64,000 bases of DNA. Origin: an uncultured Chitinophagaceae bacterium (lineage in GTDB: Bacteria > Bacteroidota > Bacteroidia > Chitinophagales > Chitinophagaceae). Position 1 is the first letter of the stretch. Each line of letters begins with the position of its first letter. Below the pieces are notes generated by a model. The model was not told the DNA's origin and made no database searches. It worked only from the letters and a program-made list of their open reading frames with translations. Positions 35,581 through 44,082 of this stretch are shown here, in pieces. Made by a program: the position numbers and the translations under genes. The stretch is taken from NCBI GenBank assembly GCA_937958995.1, contig CALGAP010000011.1, forward strand, positions 372,001 through 436,000. The letters run 5' to 3'.

Positions 35581-36753
35581 TTACTGCTCGACTATCACCC
35601 TGTCGCCCTCAATCGTAAATTTCAGCTTCGTATTAATCTCAATCGCTTTCAACACTTCAGAAAGACTAACGGTGCGGGGTATCTTACTGTAAAGATCAGG
35701 TACGTTGAGTTCGCCTTTGAATTCAAAATCCACTCCATAATACCGGCCGATCTGGCGCAATACGGTCTTCATATCGGCACCACTGAATATCACCAGACCA
35801 TTCTTCCAGGCTACAGCCGCTTCTACATCGGCATCGTTAATGACCCGCAGGCCTTTGTCGCTAATTTCGCTTTGCTGGCCGGGTTGGAGAATTACCTGCT
35901 TGTTGGCGCCCTGCACGCGAACGGATCCTTCCAGGAGTGTAGTAGTTACAGCCTCCTCGTCAGTGTAGGCGTTCACGTTGAAATGGGTGCCCAATACTTC
36001 GGTAGAGGTGCCGTTGGCTTCAACAATGAATTTCCGAGACTCCTTCGAAACCTCGAAATAGGCTTCGCCGGTGAGAAAAATCTTGCGGATATTGCCAACG
36101 AATGATACCGGGTACCTGATACTACTTTCATTATTCAACCACACACGCGTCTTGTCGCCCAGCGTGATCTCCAGCACCTTCGAACCGCGAGGATTACTGA
36201 CGGTATTGTACACCACTTCGTCTGATGAGCCACTGTAAGCAATCTGGCCATCGGCTAATTTCACCAGCTGTACATTGCCATCAGATTCCAATACTCCATT
36301 GGCAGCGCTATCCAGGAAGATAGTCTTGCCATTGGCAAGCGTAATGGTGGCGCGGTTACTGGATGGCGGAGGCACGTCGTGGACTACAGGTCCCTGCACA
36401 ACGGCTTCTTCCTTGTCCTTCTTGTTAAGAGCTATAAAAAAGACTGCGACACTGATCACTACAATGGCAGCGGCAGCAGCTACATACCTGATAATTCTTC
36501 CGCGCGGCGTGCCCACCTTCACCTCCTCATCCCGTTCTTCAGCAATGGCGGCTCTCAATTTCTCCAAAACCCTTTGCTCACTCTCAAACTCACTCTTCAG
36601 CGCGGCTTTCAGTTCCTCTTGATCGGTGGCTTCTTCAAAAGCAATCCTGTTTTTCTCCGAAGAATGAATCCAATGTTGCAACTCAAGATTTTCTTCACTG
36701 GTCAATTCATCCTTCAAATACTTTATCACAAGGTCTTTAATACGATCGTTCAT
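35581..36753 (-). CDS. FecR family anti-sigma factor
   Basis: A 390-residue inner-membrane regulator. The N-terminal cytoplasmic part (LVIKYLKDELTSEENLELQH) binds the sigma factor, one transmembrane helix follows (about residues 86-108, IIRYVAAAAAIVVISVAVFF), then the periplasmic FecR domain (LGDKTRVWLNNESSIRYP; FLTGEAYFEV; GTHFNVNAY) and a C-terminal STN-like end. It transmits the occupancy of the SusC transporter to the ECF sigma factor encoded upstream. The ATG at 36753 is preferred over a GTG at 36756. Confidence 0.95.
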   Translation of the reverse strand: MNDRIKDLVIKYLKDELTSEENLELQHWIHSSEKNRIAFEEATDQEELKAALKSEFESEQRVLEKLRAAIAEERDEEVKVGTPRGRIIRYVAAAAAIVVISVAVFFIALNKKDKEEAVVQGPVVHDVPPPSSNRATITLANGKTIFLDSAANGVLESDGNVQLVKLADGQIAYSGSSDEVVYNTVSNPRGSKVLEITLGDKTRVWLNNESSIRYPVSFVGNIRKIFLTGEAYFEVSKESRKFIVEANGTSTEVLGTHFNVNAYTDEEAVTTTLLEGSVRVQGANKQVILQPGQQSEISDKGLRVINDADVEAAVAWKNGLVIFSGADMKTVLRQIGRYYGVDFEFKGELNVPDLYSKIPRTVSLSEVLKAIEINTKLKFTIEGDRVIVEQ

Positions 36754-36902
36754 CACCTGGGTTTTATTATGTATTATGCCTGCTCTGTCAGTCGATTATT
36801 GCCAGCCTTTATTTAGAAACCGGAGAATTGAAAAACTGTACTAGTGGGGCAATAAACATTTTTTTAAACTTGATAATTGTCTGATAGCTGGAATGTAAAA
36901 TG

Positions 36903-37481
36903 CTAGAATAATTGTCGCAACAACAATATACAGATAACCAGCTGCTCAACATTCAACAAACTGATTCGCAATTTTTTAAAAGCTGCCGATGCCTGGTTGC
37001 GCACCGTAAACGTACTTACCCCCAGTATCTTCGCAATCCTGGCATTATTATAACCCTGCAACCTGTACTTGATCACAGCCCTGCATTGCGGGGGTAAGGC
37101 ATTTATTTCTTCGTGGAGTTTGGTAATGATCGCTTCTTTCAATGTAGGGTAATCAGGGTCATCTTCGGGATCTTTCATCTTAAAATCAACGAATTCCTTT
37201 TCCTTCTCCATCTTCCTCTTCTCTTCATACAAATAGGAATAGCAGGCATTCTTGGTAGTGATCATCAGCCATGCTTTAATAGAACTCTTGTTGTCAAAGC
37301 TCTCCCTGCGGGTCCATAACTTCCTGAAACTGTCCATCGCTATCTCTTCCGCCACTTCAGCATTCTTCGTCAGCTTGCGGGCAAAACCAATCACCGACGG
37401 ATAAAACTGGTAAAATATCTCGTCAAATGCTTTCGCATTGCCCTGCTGGAATAGCACTATATCGCTGCTTTCAACATTCAT
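36903..37481 (-). CDS. ECF-type RNA polymerase sigma factor
   Basis: A 192-residue sigma-70 family factor with region 2 (FARKLTKNAEVAEEIAMDSFRKLW) and region 4 (LPPQCRAVIKYRLQGYNNAR then IAKILGVSTFTVRNQ) separated by an acidic linker. It is upstream of FecR on the same strand, the standard order for cell-surface signalling with a SusC-type transporter. The last residues (QLVICILLLRQLF) are hydrophobic and beyond the usual end. Confidence 0.93.
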   Translation of the reverse strand: MNVESSDIVLFQQGNAKAFDEIFYQFYPSVIGFARKLTKNAEVAEEIAMDSFRKLWTRRESFDNKSSIKAWLMITTKNACYSYLYEEKRKMEKEKEFVDFKMKDPEDDPDYPTLKEAIITKLHEEINALPPQCRAVIKYRLQGYNNARIAKILGVSTFTVRNQASAAFKKLRISLLNVEQLVICILLLRQLF

Positions 37482-37720
37482 TCAGATGCAGTAAATAATT
37501 ATTCTTTTCCTTAATAAACTACCGAAGTAACGGTTTTCAGGCAATTGGATTGTCAATACTGATCGTTCAGTTTAGGATAGTTGTGCGCGTGATAAGGTTC
37601 GTCAGGACGGCTAATAATTAAGTGCTATTCAGATAATTTTCTTTTACTTAGGAAGGGCAGCGCAATCAATCTGAGGTCTAAAAATAATAAAAAAGCCAGA
37701 TAATAATCAAATATGGTTTT

Positions 37721-37903
37721 TCACAATCGAACAAACGCTAACGGTTTTATCAAAAGGCCATCCAGCTTCAGCTCCCTGCCGTCAAGATCTGTGAGCTATA
37801 TCGAAGCAATATTTTGTGCGGGTTGCACATTCTCTTTTTCCTTTTTCACGTTCCCATGGCAACCCGCCACAACAATTCCCAAAATGATAAGCAGTCGTTT
37901 CAT
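37721..37903 (-). pseudogene. Truncated lipoprotein, possible glutathione peroxidase remnant
   Basis: A 35-codon ORF (37903-37796) encodes a lipoprotein signal peptide and lipobox (RLLIILGIVVAGCHG) and ends at TAG. In the same frame after the TAG the codons read LTDLDGRELKLDGLLIKPLA before a TGA. The pattern ASI-stop-LTDLDGRELKLDG resembles the opening of glutathione peroxidases, which start like SIYDFKVTDLDGKE. I infer a glutathione-peroxidase lipoprotein interrupted by a nonsense change and cut before its catalytic motif. It lies 6 bases after the DUF3347 gene at the end of the metal efflux operon. The 35-residue form could also be an expressed small lipoprotein. Confidence 0.45.
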
Positions 37904-37909
37904 ATTCTC

Positions 37910-38464
37910 TTACTTAAGGGTCTCTTTCACCTCACCGCAATTCATCATCTTGTCCCCAAAATAAGGATTTCGGATTTCTTTGATGGAAGAGAGCCAATAT
38001 CCACCCTTGTCGTCCAAAGCCATAGGACAATAATCCACATACAACTCCCCGCCAGTCACACCCGATTTTTTCACCAGTGCAATCAGCTCATTACTCAAAG
38101 TAGAATAAGCTTCTCTTTGCGCTTCTATATCACCGGCTGTCGTAATCTTCGCGGCGCTGGCAGCAATGTTTTCTCCACCGGGTACATCTTTGATGCCTGC
38201 TTCTATAGCATTGCTCGCAATCTTTGCTTTTGCCGCATCACCATCAATCAGTGCGGTGGTGAGCTGGGCATATTGCTGATAAACGGCATTCAGCTTATCG
38301 TCTTTAATGCTCGCCTTACCGGTTTCGGTAGCTTGCGCGCTTGCCTCATGTCCTTCATGATTGCCTGCTTCTTTTTCGTGATTGTGTTCGCCATTATTGC
38401 TTCCGCAAGATGTCATGAAAATTGTTGCCGCCAAAGGCATTGCCAATTGAAAGATTCGTTTCAT
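37910..38464 (-). CDS. DUF3347 domain lipoprotein
   Basis: A 184-residue predicted lipoprotein (lipobox TIFMTSCGSNN) with a His-rich stretch right after the cysteine (HNHEKEAGNHEGHE), likely to bind metal. The DUF3347 domain is recognised from its late block YCPMALDDKGGYWLSS then NPYFGDKMMNCG; the two cysteines and Met-rich end resemble metal ligands. It follows the CusB-like adaptor genes in the efflux operon, consistent with a periplasmic copper or silver chaperone role, which is inference. Confidence 0.88.
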   Translation of the reverse strand: MKRIFQLAMPLAATIFMTSCGSNNGEHNHEKEAGNHEGHEASAQATETGKASIKDDKLNAVYQQYAQLTTALIDGDAAKAKIASNAIEAGIKDVPGGENIAASAAKITTAGDIEAQREAYSTLSNELIALVKKSGVTGGELYVDYCPMALDDKGGYWLSSIKEIRNPYFGDKMMNCGEVKETLK

Positions 38465-38512
38465 TGTTTATGGTTTGTTGATTTATTGATTTATTGTTTT
38501 ATACTTAATTGC

Positions 38513-39721
38513 TCAATGCTGGTGGCCCGCCATCGGGTCGGCGCCTTTCTTTAGTATATATTCGCTGTATAAGAGATAGGCCCCGGTGACCACCACCTTG
38601 TCGCCCTCGCTTAGTCCTTCAGTAATTTCCACTACATCAGCAGTCTCCTGCCCCGTCTTCACCATTTGAGGGGCAAACTTTCCTTTGCTTTCTTCCACCC
38701 ACACATGCATTCCTTTTCCGTCGCGGATCACCGCATCAACGGGAAGGGTAATTACATCGTCTGAAGTTTTTACAGGCAAAAGAATATTCGCCTGCAGTCC
38801 GGGTTGCCAGCGGTTATTGGGGTTGGCAATAGTGCCTCTTATATTAATCAACTGGCTGCCGCTTTGCAGCGATGGGTTGATGAATTGAATAGTCATGTTC
38901 TGGGGCTCATGCTCCCAGCCGGGAATGATCACTTTTACCCGTTGTCCGATTTTGATATCTTTTATTTCTGATGGATACAAATCGGCTTCCACCCACAAAG
39001 TATTATATCCCTCGATGCGCATGATGCTGCCACCCTCGGCAACATATTGTCCTTCGGCAACATTTAATGCAGCCACAACGCCGCTGGCAGGTGAAGGATA
39101 AATGACATAGGGATCGGTTTTTTGAGAATAGATCAACTGTTGCAATTGAGCTTCCGACTGATCATATAACATTAACCTTTGCCCGGCTGCTTTTTCTATT
39201 TGCTGAAACCGCTCATTGTCGGGAAATTGCCTTGCCTGCGCTACAGCCACCAGGTATTCCTGTTGTAAAGTGGCCAGTTGTTCCGAGTAAATTTTATATA
39301 AAGGTTGCCCTTTGTTTACTTTCACTCCTGTTTCTTTCACATACAATGCTTCTATGCGACCCGCCACGCGACTCGAAATCACACTGGTCTGCTCGGGATT
39401 GATGGCCAGTCTTCCGTTCAGCATCTTACTACTATTCAGCTGCCCGCTGCCGATAGTAATAGTGGTAATATTCGCCAGCGCCATCTGGCTCTCGCTCAGG
39501 TTGAGATAAGGGTCCGTATTGTCTTTGTCGAAGGGCACCAGGTCCATGCCGCAAATGGGACAAGTACCCGGCGCATCCTGGATAATCTGCGGGTGCATGG
39601 AGCAGGTGTAAGTCTGCTTTTTCTCCGCTGTTTCCGATTTCTCTTCCTTGCACGCAGCAAGCAATAAACCCGAAGCTATCACCATTAGAAAAGCCAGTTT
39701 TAAAAATCGTTTCCGTTTCAT
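38513..39721 (-). CDS. RND efflux periplasmic adaptor with heavy-metal-binding domain (CusB-like)
   Basis: Membrane fusion protein of 402 residues, linking the CusA pump to the TolC channel. After a lipoprotein-type signal (GLLLAACKEE) comes a heavy-metal-binding domain with paired cysteines (YTCSMHPQIIQDAPGTCPIC, then GMDLVP), followed by barrel-sandwich hybrid and beta-barrel domains (ISSRVAGRIEALYVKETGVK; YPSPASGVVAALNVAEGQYV). It starts 3 bases after the first adaptor gene ends. The metal-binding domain indicates copper or silver export. Confidence 0.92.
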   Translation of the reverse strand: MKRKRFLKLAFLMVIASGLLLAACKEEKSETAEKKQTYTCSMHPQIIQDAPGTCPICGMDLVPFDKDNTDPYLNLSESQMALANITTITIGSGQLNSSKMLNGRLAINPEQTSVISSRVAGRIEALYVKETGVKVNKGQPLYKIYSEQLATLQQEYLVAVAQARQFPDNERFQQIEKAAGQRLMLYDQSEAQLQQLIYSQKTDPYVIYPSPASGVVAALNVAEGQYVAEGGSIMRIEGYNTLWVEADLYPSEIKDIKIGQRVKVIIPGWEHEPQNMTIQFINPSLQSGSQLINIRGTIANPNNRWQPGLQANILLPVKTSDDVITLPVDAVIRDGKGMHVWVEESKGKFAPQMVKTGQETADVVEITEGLSEGDKVVVTGAYLLYSEYILKKGADPMAGHQH

Positions 39722-39724
39722 TTA

Positions 39725-40936
39725 TCAGTCTTTTTGATCGGTTGTCTTAATAAAACTTTCGCTATCCACCAGGAAGGCGGCATTCCCTGCCACCAGCCAG
39801 TTGCCAATAGCACTGGTCACCAACACCATTCCCTCGGCTTCCACTGTTGTTTCAACTTGTTTCGGTACGAATACACTGCCTTCTTTCTTGAAAACAATTG
39901 ATTTGTTGCCCGATTGCCACACGGCTTTCTTTGGTAGCCACCAACCGCCTTTCAATACGATGGGTATATTGGCAGTGACCAGTTGGCCCGGCAACAATTC
40001 AATGCTGGAAAGATAGACGCGGACCATGGTGAAATTTTCTCCACTACGCACAACGGGTTGTATCAAACCAATTTCTCCCGTATATACTTTATTGGCATCG
40101 GCATTGGTATGAAAAATGAGTTTCTGGCCTTTCTGTATGTGCGCGGTTAATGCTGGTTTCAGTGCAAATTCGGCCACCACATTACCCGACTTATAAATCG
40201 AAAATAAAGCCTGTCCGGCGCTCACATACTGACCCTCGCGAATCATCAGCGGCGTATTGGAGGGCGATGGCGCGGGCATTACCGCAGAGCCGGAAGCTGC
40301 ACTCATACCATCCATACCATCGCCTGAAGCGGAACTGGCAGGAGAGATGACAGGTGAACCTGCTGCCAATGCCACTGATTTTTCGAGAATATAACCCGTC
40401 GCATGGCTATACACGGGTACGCGGTATAAAATATTCCCGGTCTTAAGAACAGTATTGATCTGGCCCTCCGTCATACCAAGCAAAAACAATCTCTGCTTCG
40501 CTTTCGCCAGCAAATTCTCATCGTTTCCCGACCTGGCTATAAACAACATTTCTCTTTGCGCAGCGGCTAAATCAGGAGAATAAATCTCCATGATCAGCTG
40601 TCCCTTCCTCACGGGCTGGTAATTGTATTTGATATACAATTTTTCAATTCTCCCTGCCACGCGACTTGAAATGCTGACCTGGTTGCGGGTGTCGTAAGTA
40701 ATTTGTCCTTTTATATCTGTGGTAAAAATGCGCGTGCCCGACTCGGGGGCGATCACGGGCATGGAAGCTATCACCTGCGCGTTCACGGGTTTTGCTACCG
40801 ATGCAATACTGCTGTCTATCACCATCTCCTTACTGTGCGCAGCATGATCGTGCTGTTCGGATTTATTTTTACAGGCAATAAATCCGCCCAGTAAAAAGGC
40901 CGCCAGCACGATATTATCGGAATAATTCTTTTTCAT
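39725..40936 (-). CDS. RND efflux periplasmic adaptor (second CusB-like)
   Basis: A 403-residue adaptor with lipobox (LLGGFIACKNK) and a His-rich start (EQHDHAAHSKE). It contains the same biotinyl-lipoyl-like and barrel blocks as its neighbour (ISSRVAGRIEKLYIKYNYQP) plus a Gly/Ser/Met-rich insertion (DGMDGMSAASGSAV) inside the hairpin region that could bind metal. Two adaptors in tandem may form a mixed ring on one pump. Its start overlaps the TolC gene by 23 bases; a TTG nine bases upstream is unlikely to be used. Confidence 0.9.
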   Translation of the reverse strand: MKKNYSDNIVLAAFLLGGFIACKNKSEQHDHAAHSKEMVIDSSIASVAKPVNAQVIASMPVIAPESGTRIFTTDIKGQITYDTRNQVSISSRVAGRIEKLYIKYNYQPVRKGQLIMEIYSPDLAAAQREMLFIARSGNDENLLAKAKQRLFLLGMTEGQINTVLKTGNILYRVPVYSHATGYILEKSVALAAGSPVISPASSASGDGMDGMSAASGSAVMPAPSPSNTPLMIREGQYVSAGQALFSIYKSGNVVAEFALKPALTAHIQKGQKLIFHTNADANKVYTGEIGLIQPVVRSGENFTMVRVYLSSIELLPGQLVTANIPIVLKGGWWLPKKAVWQSGNKSIVFKKEGSVFVPKQVETTVEAEGMVLVTSAIGNWLVAGNAAFLVDSESFIKTTDQKD

Positions 40937-42161
40937 AATCCACAATCATTTCGTAAAGCTTTAATTTTTCATCCAGCACATTCATCTGCATCATGGTGAG
41001 CGCTTCCCAGGCATCGATTACCGTCGTTAAAGGCATTTTGTTTTCCTGGTAAGTGATAAAATTTGCTTCCAGCGCTTTCTGCAAAGCGGGAATCACTTTT
41101 TCTTCAATGGCCTTTATGTGCATCTGCATGGTTTCAATTTCAGACTGCATACCGTACAACATACCCTGCGTTTCTTGCAACATGGCCGCTTTTTCTTTTT
41201 CCATACTCTGCACATCGTACTCCATCGCTCGTATTTCTGATTTGTACATCCTGGAGGCCCAGGGCACAATAGGAATGCTTACCATACCCATGATGCTGTA
41301 AGCTTTTGGCATACCCGATCCTAGCGGAAACATATTATCGTACCGGATGCGAAAGTCTGGTTTACGTTGCAGCTTCATGCTTTCGATATTTAGTTGCATG
41401 GAGCGGATGCTTTCATCCATTTTCAGCACATCCTTCCGCGCGGTTGAAAGCGAGGCCGTATCATAACTACCAACGGCACTGAACAAAGGCGTGTAATTTG
41501 TATCTATGTCAAAAATCTCGTTACCGGGTGCGTTCATCAGGCTGTTCAGCCAGGCTCTTGCTTTGGCGATGATGCCCTCCTGCATGTGCATCATGTTATG
41601 GTTTTCTTCAATTTTTGCTTCGGTCTTGTACACGCTGCCGAGTTGTGATTGATTGTAGGGATACCGCACTTCTTCAATCTTCTTCATGGTAACCAGAATC
41701 TGCCCGTTTTGCTCCAGCAGTCTTTTTCGTTGCTCGGCAATCAGCCAGTTATAATAAAGCCGCTTTGCCTGCGCCTTGAAATCGTTCAGCGTGATATCGC
41801 GCGTAGCCCTTTCAATATTTCCCTGCGACTCGATGTATTTCCTGCGCGCGTTCAGCTTTGCTTTACTGGGAATATCCTGCTCAATCGCCAGCATAATGCT
41901 CCCCTTTTCAGCAGGCATCGGCTTTTGCCCTGGGTATGGAGTCATGAAGGTTCCTACACCCACCATCGGCGGCATCCAGGCGGTGGAAGCTTCGGCGCGG
42001 TATTTATAACTTACCGCTTTGAGTTCGTAGGTCTGCAACAGCAGATTGTTGCGCTCGATGCGTTGCAGTATCGTGTCAAGCGATAAAGTAGTTGGCTGCG
42101 CCAGCAATCCAGCAGGCAGCAACACGAGCAATGCGGTTATATATTTAATGCGTTGTTTCAT
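40914..42161 (-). CDS. TolC family outer membrane efflux protein (CusC-like)
   Basis: Outer-membrane channel, 415 residues from the ATG at 42161, with signal peptide (YITALLVLLPAGLLAQ). Long coiled-coil helices rich in Glu, Lys and Met (IAEQRKRLLEQNGQ; MQLNIESMKLQRKP) are typical of TolC-type proteins, and the sequence is Met-rich (EAPYNMHMQ-type stretches, for example NHNMMHMQEG), as in metal exporters. It overlaps the end of the CusA gene by 17 bases and the following adaptor gene by 23 bases, so the operon is tightly coupled. Confidence 0.92.
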   Translation of the reverse strand: MKQRIKYITALLVLLPAGLLAQPTTLSLDTILQRIERNNLLLQTYELKAVSYKYRAEASTAWMPPMVGVGTFMTPYPGQKPMPAEKGSIMLAIEQDIPSKAKLNARRKYIESQGNIERATRDITLNDFKAQAKRLYYNWLIAEQRKRLLEQNGQILVTMKKIEEVRYPYNQSQLGSVYKTEAKIEENHNMMHMQEGIIAKARAWLNSLMNAPGNEIFDIDTNYTPLFSAVGSYDTASLSTARKDVLKMDESIRSMQLNIESMKLQRKPDFRIRYDNMFPLGSGMPKAYSIMGMVSIPIVPWASRMYKSEIRAMEYDVQSMEKEKAAMLQETQGMLYGMQSEIETMQMHIKAIEEKVIPALQKALEANFITYQENKMPLTTVIDAWEALTMMQMNVLDEKLKLYEMIVDYEKELFR

Positions 42162-44079
42162 GTATCTCCAGTTTTCCGTATTTACGCAATTCATATTCTT
42201 TGGTCATTAAAAAAATGAGTGGTGTTACTAAAAGAATATGTGTTGACGAAGTGATCACACCGCCAATCATGGGCAGCACGATCGGTTTCATGACGTCGGT
42301 GCCCACGCCGGTAGCCCAGAGTATGGGCACAAGGCCAAATAGTGACACACAGACCGTCATCAGTTTTGGCCGCAGACGTTTGGCCGCGCCCTGGATCACG
42401 TACTCGCGCAGATCTTCTTTGGTGATGGTGGCGCTTGAATTGCCCTTCCGTCTTACTAATTGTTGCATCGCATCGTTCAGGTAAATCACCATCACAATGC
42501 CCGTCTCCACTGCAATGCCGAAGAGCGCAATAAACCCGACTGCCACGGCCACCGATAAATTCACTCCCCATATCCAGATCATATAAGCGCCGCCGATCAA
42601 TGCAAAGGGCACAGTGATAAGACTGAAAAATGCTTCACGAACCGAACGGAAAGCAAAGTAGAGCGAGAAGAAAATGATGACCAGCACCACGGGTGCAATC
42701 CATAGCAGCGTTTGCTGACCGCGGATCAGGTTCTCATACTGACCACTCCACTCCAAATAATAACCCGCAGGCAATACACCACTTGCTTCATTCATTTTGT
42801 TGATGGCCTCCTGCACAGTACTTCCCAGGTCACGGTCGCGCACGTTAAACAACACCGCGCCGCGCAGCATAGCGTTTTCAGAAGTGATCATCGGCGGTCC
42901 ATCCTGGAAGGAAATATCAGCTACTGACGAAAGCGGCACTTCTCCAAATGCGGGCGACATCAGCGGTATGCGTTTGATGCGCTCCACGCTGTTGCGGTAA
43001 TCCTGTCCCAGCCGCACATTGATAGAGAAGCGCTGGCGGCCTTCCACCGTATTGCCAATAGAGGCGCCACCCAGGGCGGTCTCTATCGTCTGGTTCACAT
43101 CGTCGATACTCAGCCCATAGCGCGCCAGCTCTTCCCGGCGCGGATTTATGCTGAGGTATTTGCCGCCTGTAATGGGTTCAACGTACAAGTCTTTGATACC
43201 CGGTGTACCTTCCAGCACTTTCTTCACCCTTTCTGAAACAGCTGCAAGTGTATCGAGGTTTTGTCCAAACACTTTCACGCCCACATCCGTACGAATACCG
43301 GTGGAGAGCATGTTGATGCGATTGATGATGGGTTGCGTCCATCCATTCACTACGCCGGGAATTTGCAGTTTTGCGTCCAGCTCGTTGATAATATCTTTCT
43401 TGGTAATACCTGGCCGCCACTCCGATTTTGGTTTCAACATGATGATGGTTTCGATCATGCTGAGCGGCGAGTTATCTGTGGCCGTGCTGGCGCGGCCTGC
43501 TTTTCCCAACACCTTATCTACCTCCGGCACCGACTTGATGATTTTATCCTGCACCTGCAAAATGCGTTTGATCTCGGCATTGGAAACATCGGGAAGCGTT
43601 ACCGGCATAAACAATATGCTCTGTTCATCCAGCGGCGGCATGAATTCTTTACCGAGGCTGCGCAATAAGGGTATAGTGATCACCAGGGCAAGAATGTTGA
43701 TAGCGAGCGTAGTCTTGCGCCATTTCAACACGCCCTTGATAATGGGGGTATATATTTTTTCCAAAATCCTGTTGACAGGATTGGCATTGTCGGCCCTGAA
43801 TTTCCCCTTCATGAAAAATGAGATCAGCACGGGCGCCAGCGTAATCACCAGCAGTGCATCCACAATCATGATGAAGGTTTTGGTGAATGCCAGCGGGTGA
43901 AACATTTTTCCTTCCTGCCCCGTCAGCATAAACACCGGCAGAAAAGAAGTGATGATGATGACCGTGGCAAAAAACACGCCGCGCGAAACTTGTTTGCTCG
44001 AGTTTTCAATCACCCGCAGTCTCTCTTCTTCCGAAATCCAGGGAGCTGGCTTTTTGAATATTTTCTTAATGCGTTTCAT
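42145..44079 (-). CDS. CusA-like RND heavy-metal pump, C-terminal part
   Basis: C-terminal 644 residues of a CusA-type proton-driven metal pump. It begins in the cytoplasmic loop (MKRIKKIFKKPAPWISEEE), continues with TM helices (GVFFATVIIITSFLPVFMLT; LAFTKTFIMIVDALLVITLA), the second large periplasmic domain (FMPPLDEQSILFMPVTLPDV) and the last TM helices. It is in the same frame as the upstream half: TAG, one TTT codon, then this ATG. Together the halves reach about 1075 codons, the normal CusA length. Whether it is translated separately, and whether the halves join into an active pump, cannot be seen. Confidence 0.93.
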   Translation of the reverse strand: MKRIKKIFKKPAPWISEEERLRVIENSSKQVSRGVFFATVIIITSFLPVFMLTGQEGKMFHPLAFTKTFIMIVDALLVITLAPVLISFFMKGKFRADNANPVNRILEKIYTPIIKGVLKWRKTTLAINILALVITIPLLRSLGKEFMPPLDEQSILFMPVTLPDVSNAEIKRILQVQDKIIKSVPEVDKVLGKAGRASTATDNSPLSMIETIIMLKPKSEWRPGITKKDIINELDAKLQIPGVVNGWTQPIINRINMLSTGIRTDVGVKVFGQNLDTLAAVSERVKKVLEGTPGIKDLYVEPITGGKYLSINPRREELARYGLSIDDVNQTIETALGGASIGNTVEGRQRFSINVRLGQDYRNSVERIKRIPLMSPAFGEVPLSSVADISFQDGPPMITSENAMLRGAVLFNVRDRDLGSTVQEAINKMNEASGVLPAGYYLEWSGQYENLIRGQQTLLWIAPVVLVIIFFSLYFAFRSVREAFFSLITVPFALIGGAYMIWIWGVNLSVAVAVGFIALFGIAVETGIVMVIYLNDAMQQLVRRKGNSSATITKEDLREYVIQGAAKRLRPKLMTVCVSLFGLVPILWATGVGTDVMKPIVLPMIGGVITSSTHILLVTPLIFLMTKEYELRKYGKLEIHETTH

Positions 44080-44082
44080 AAA

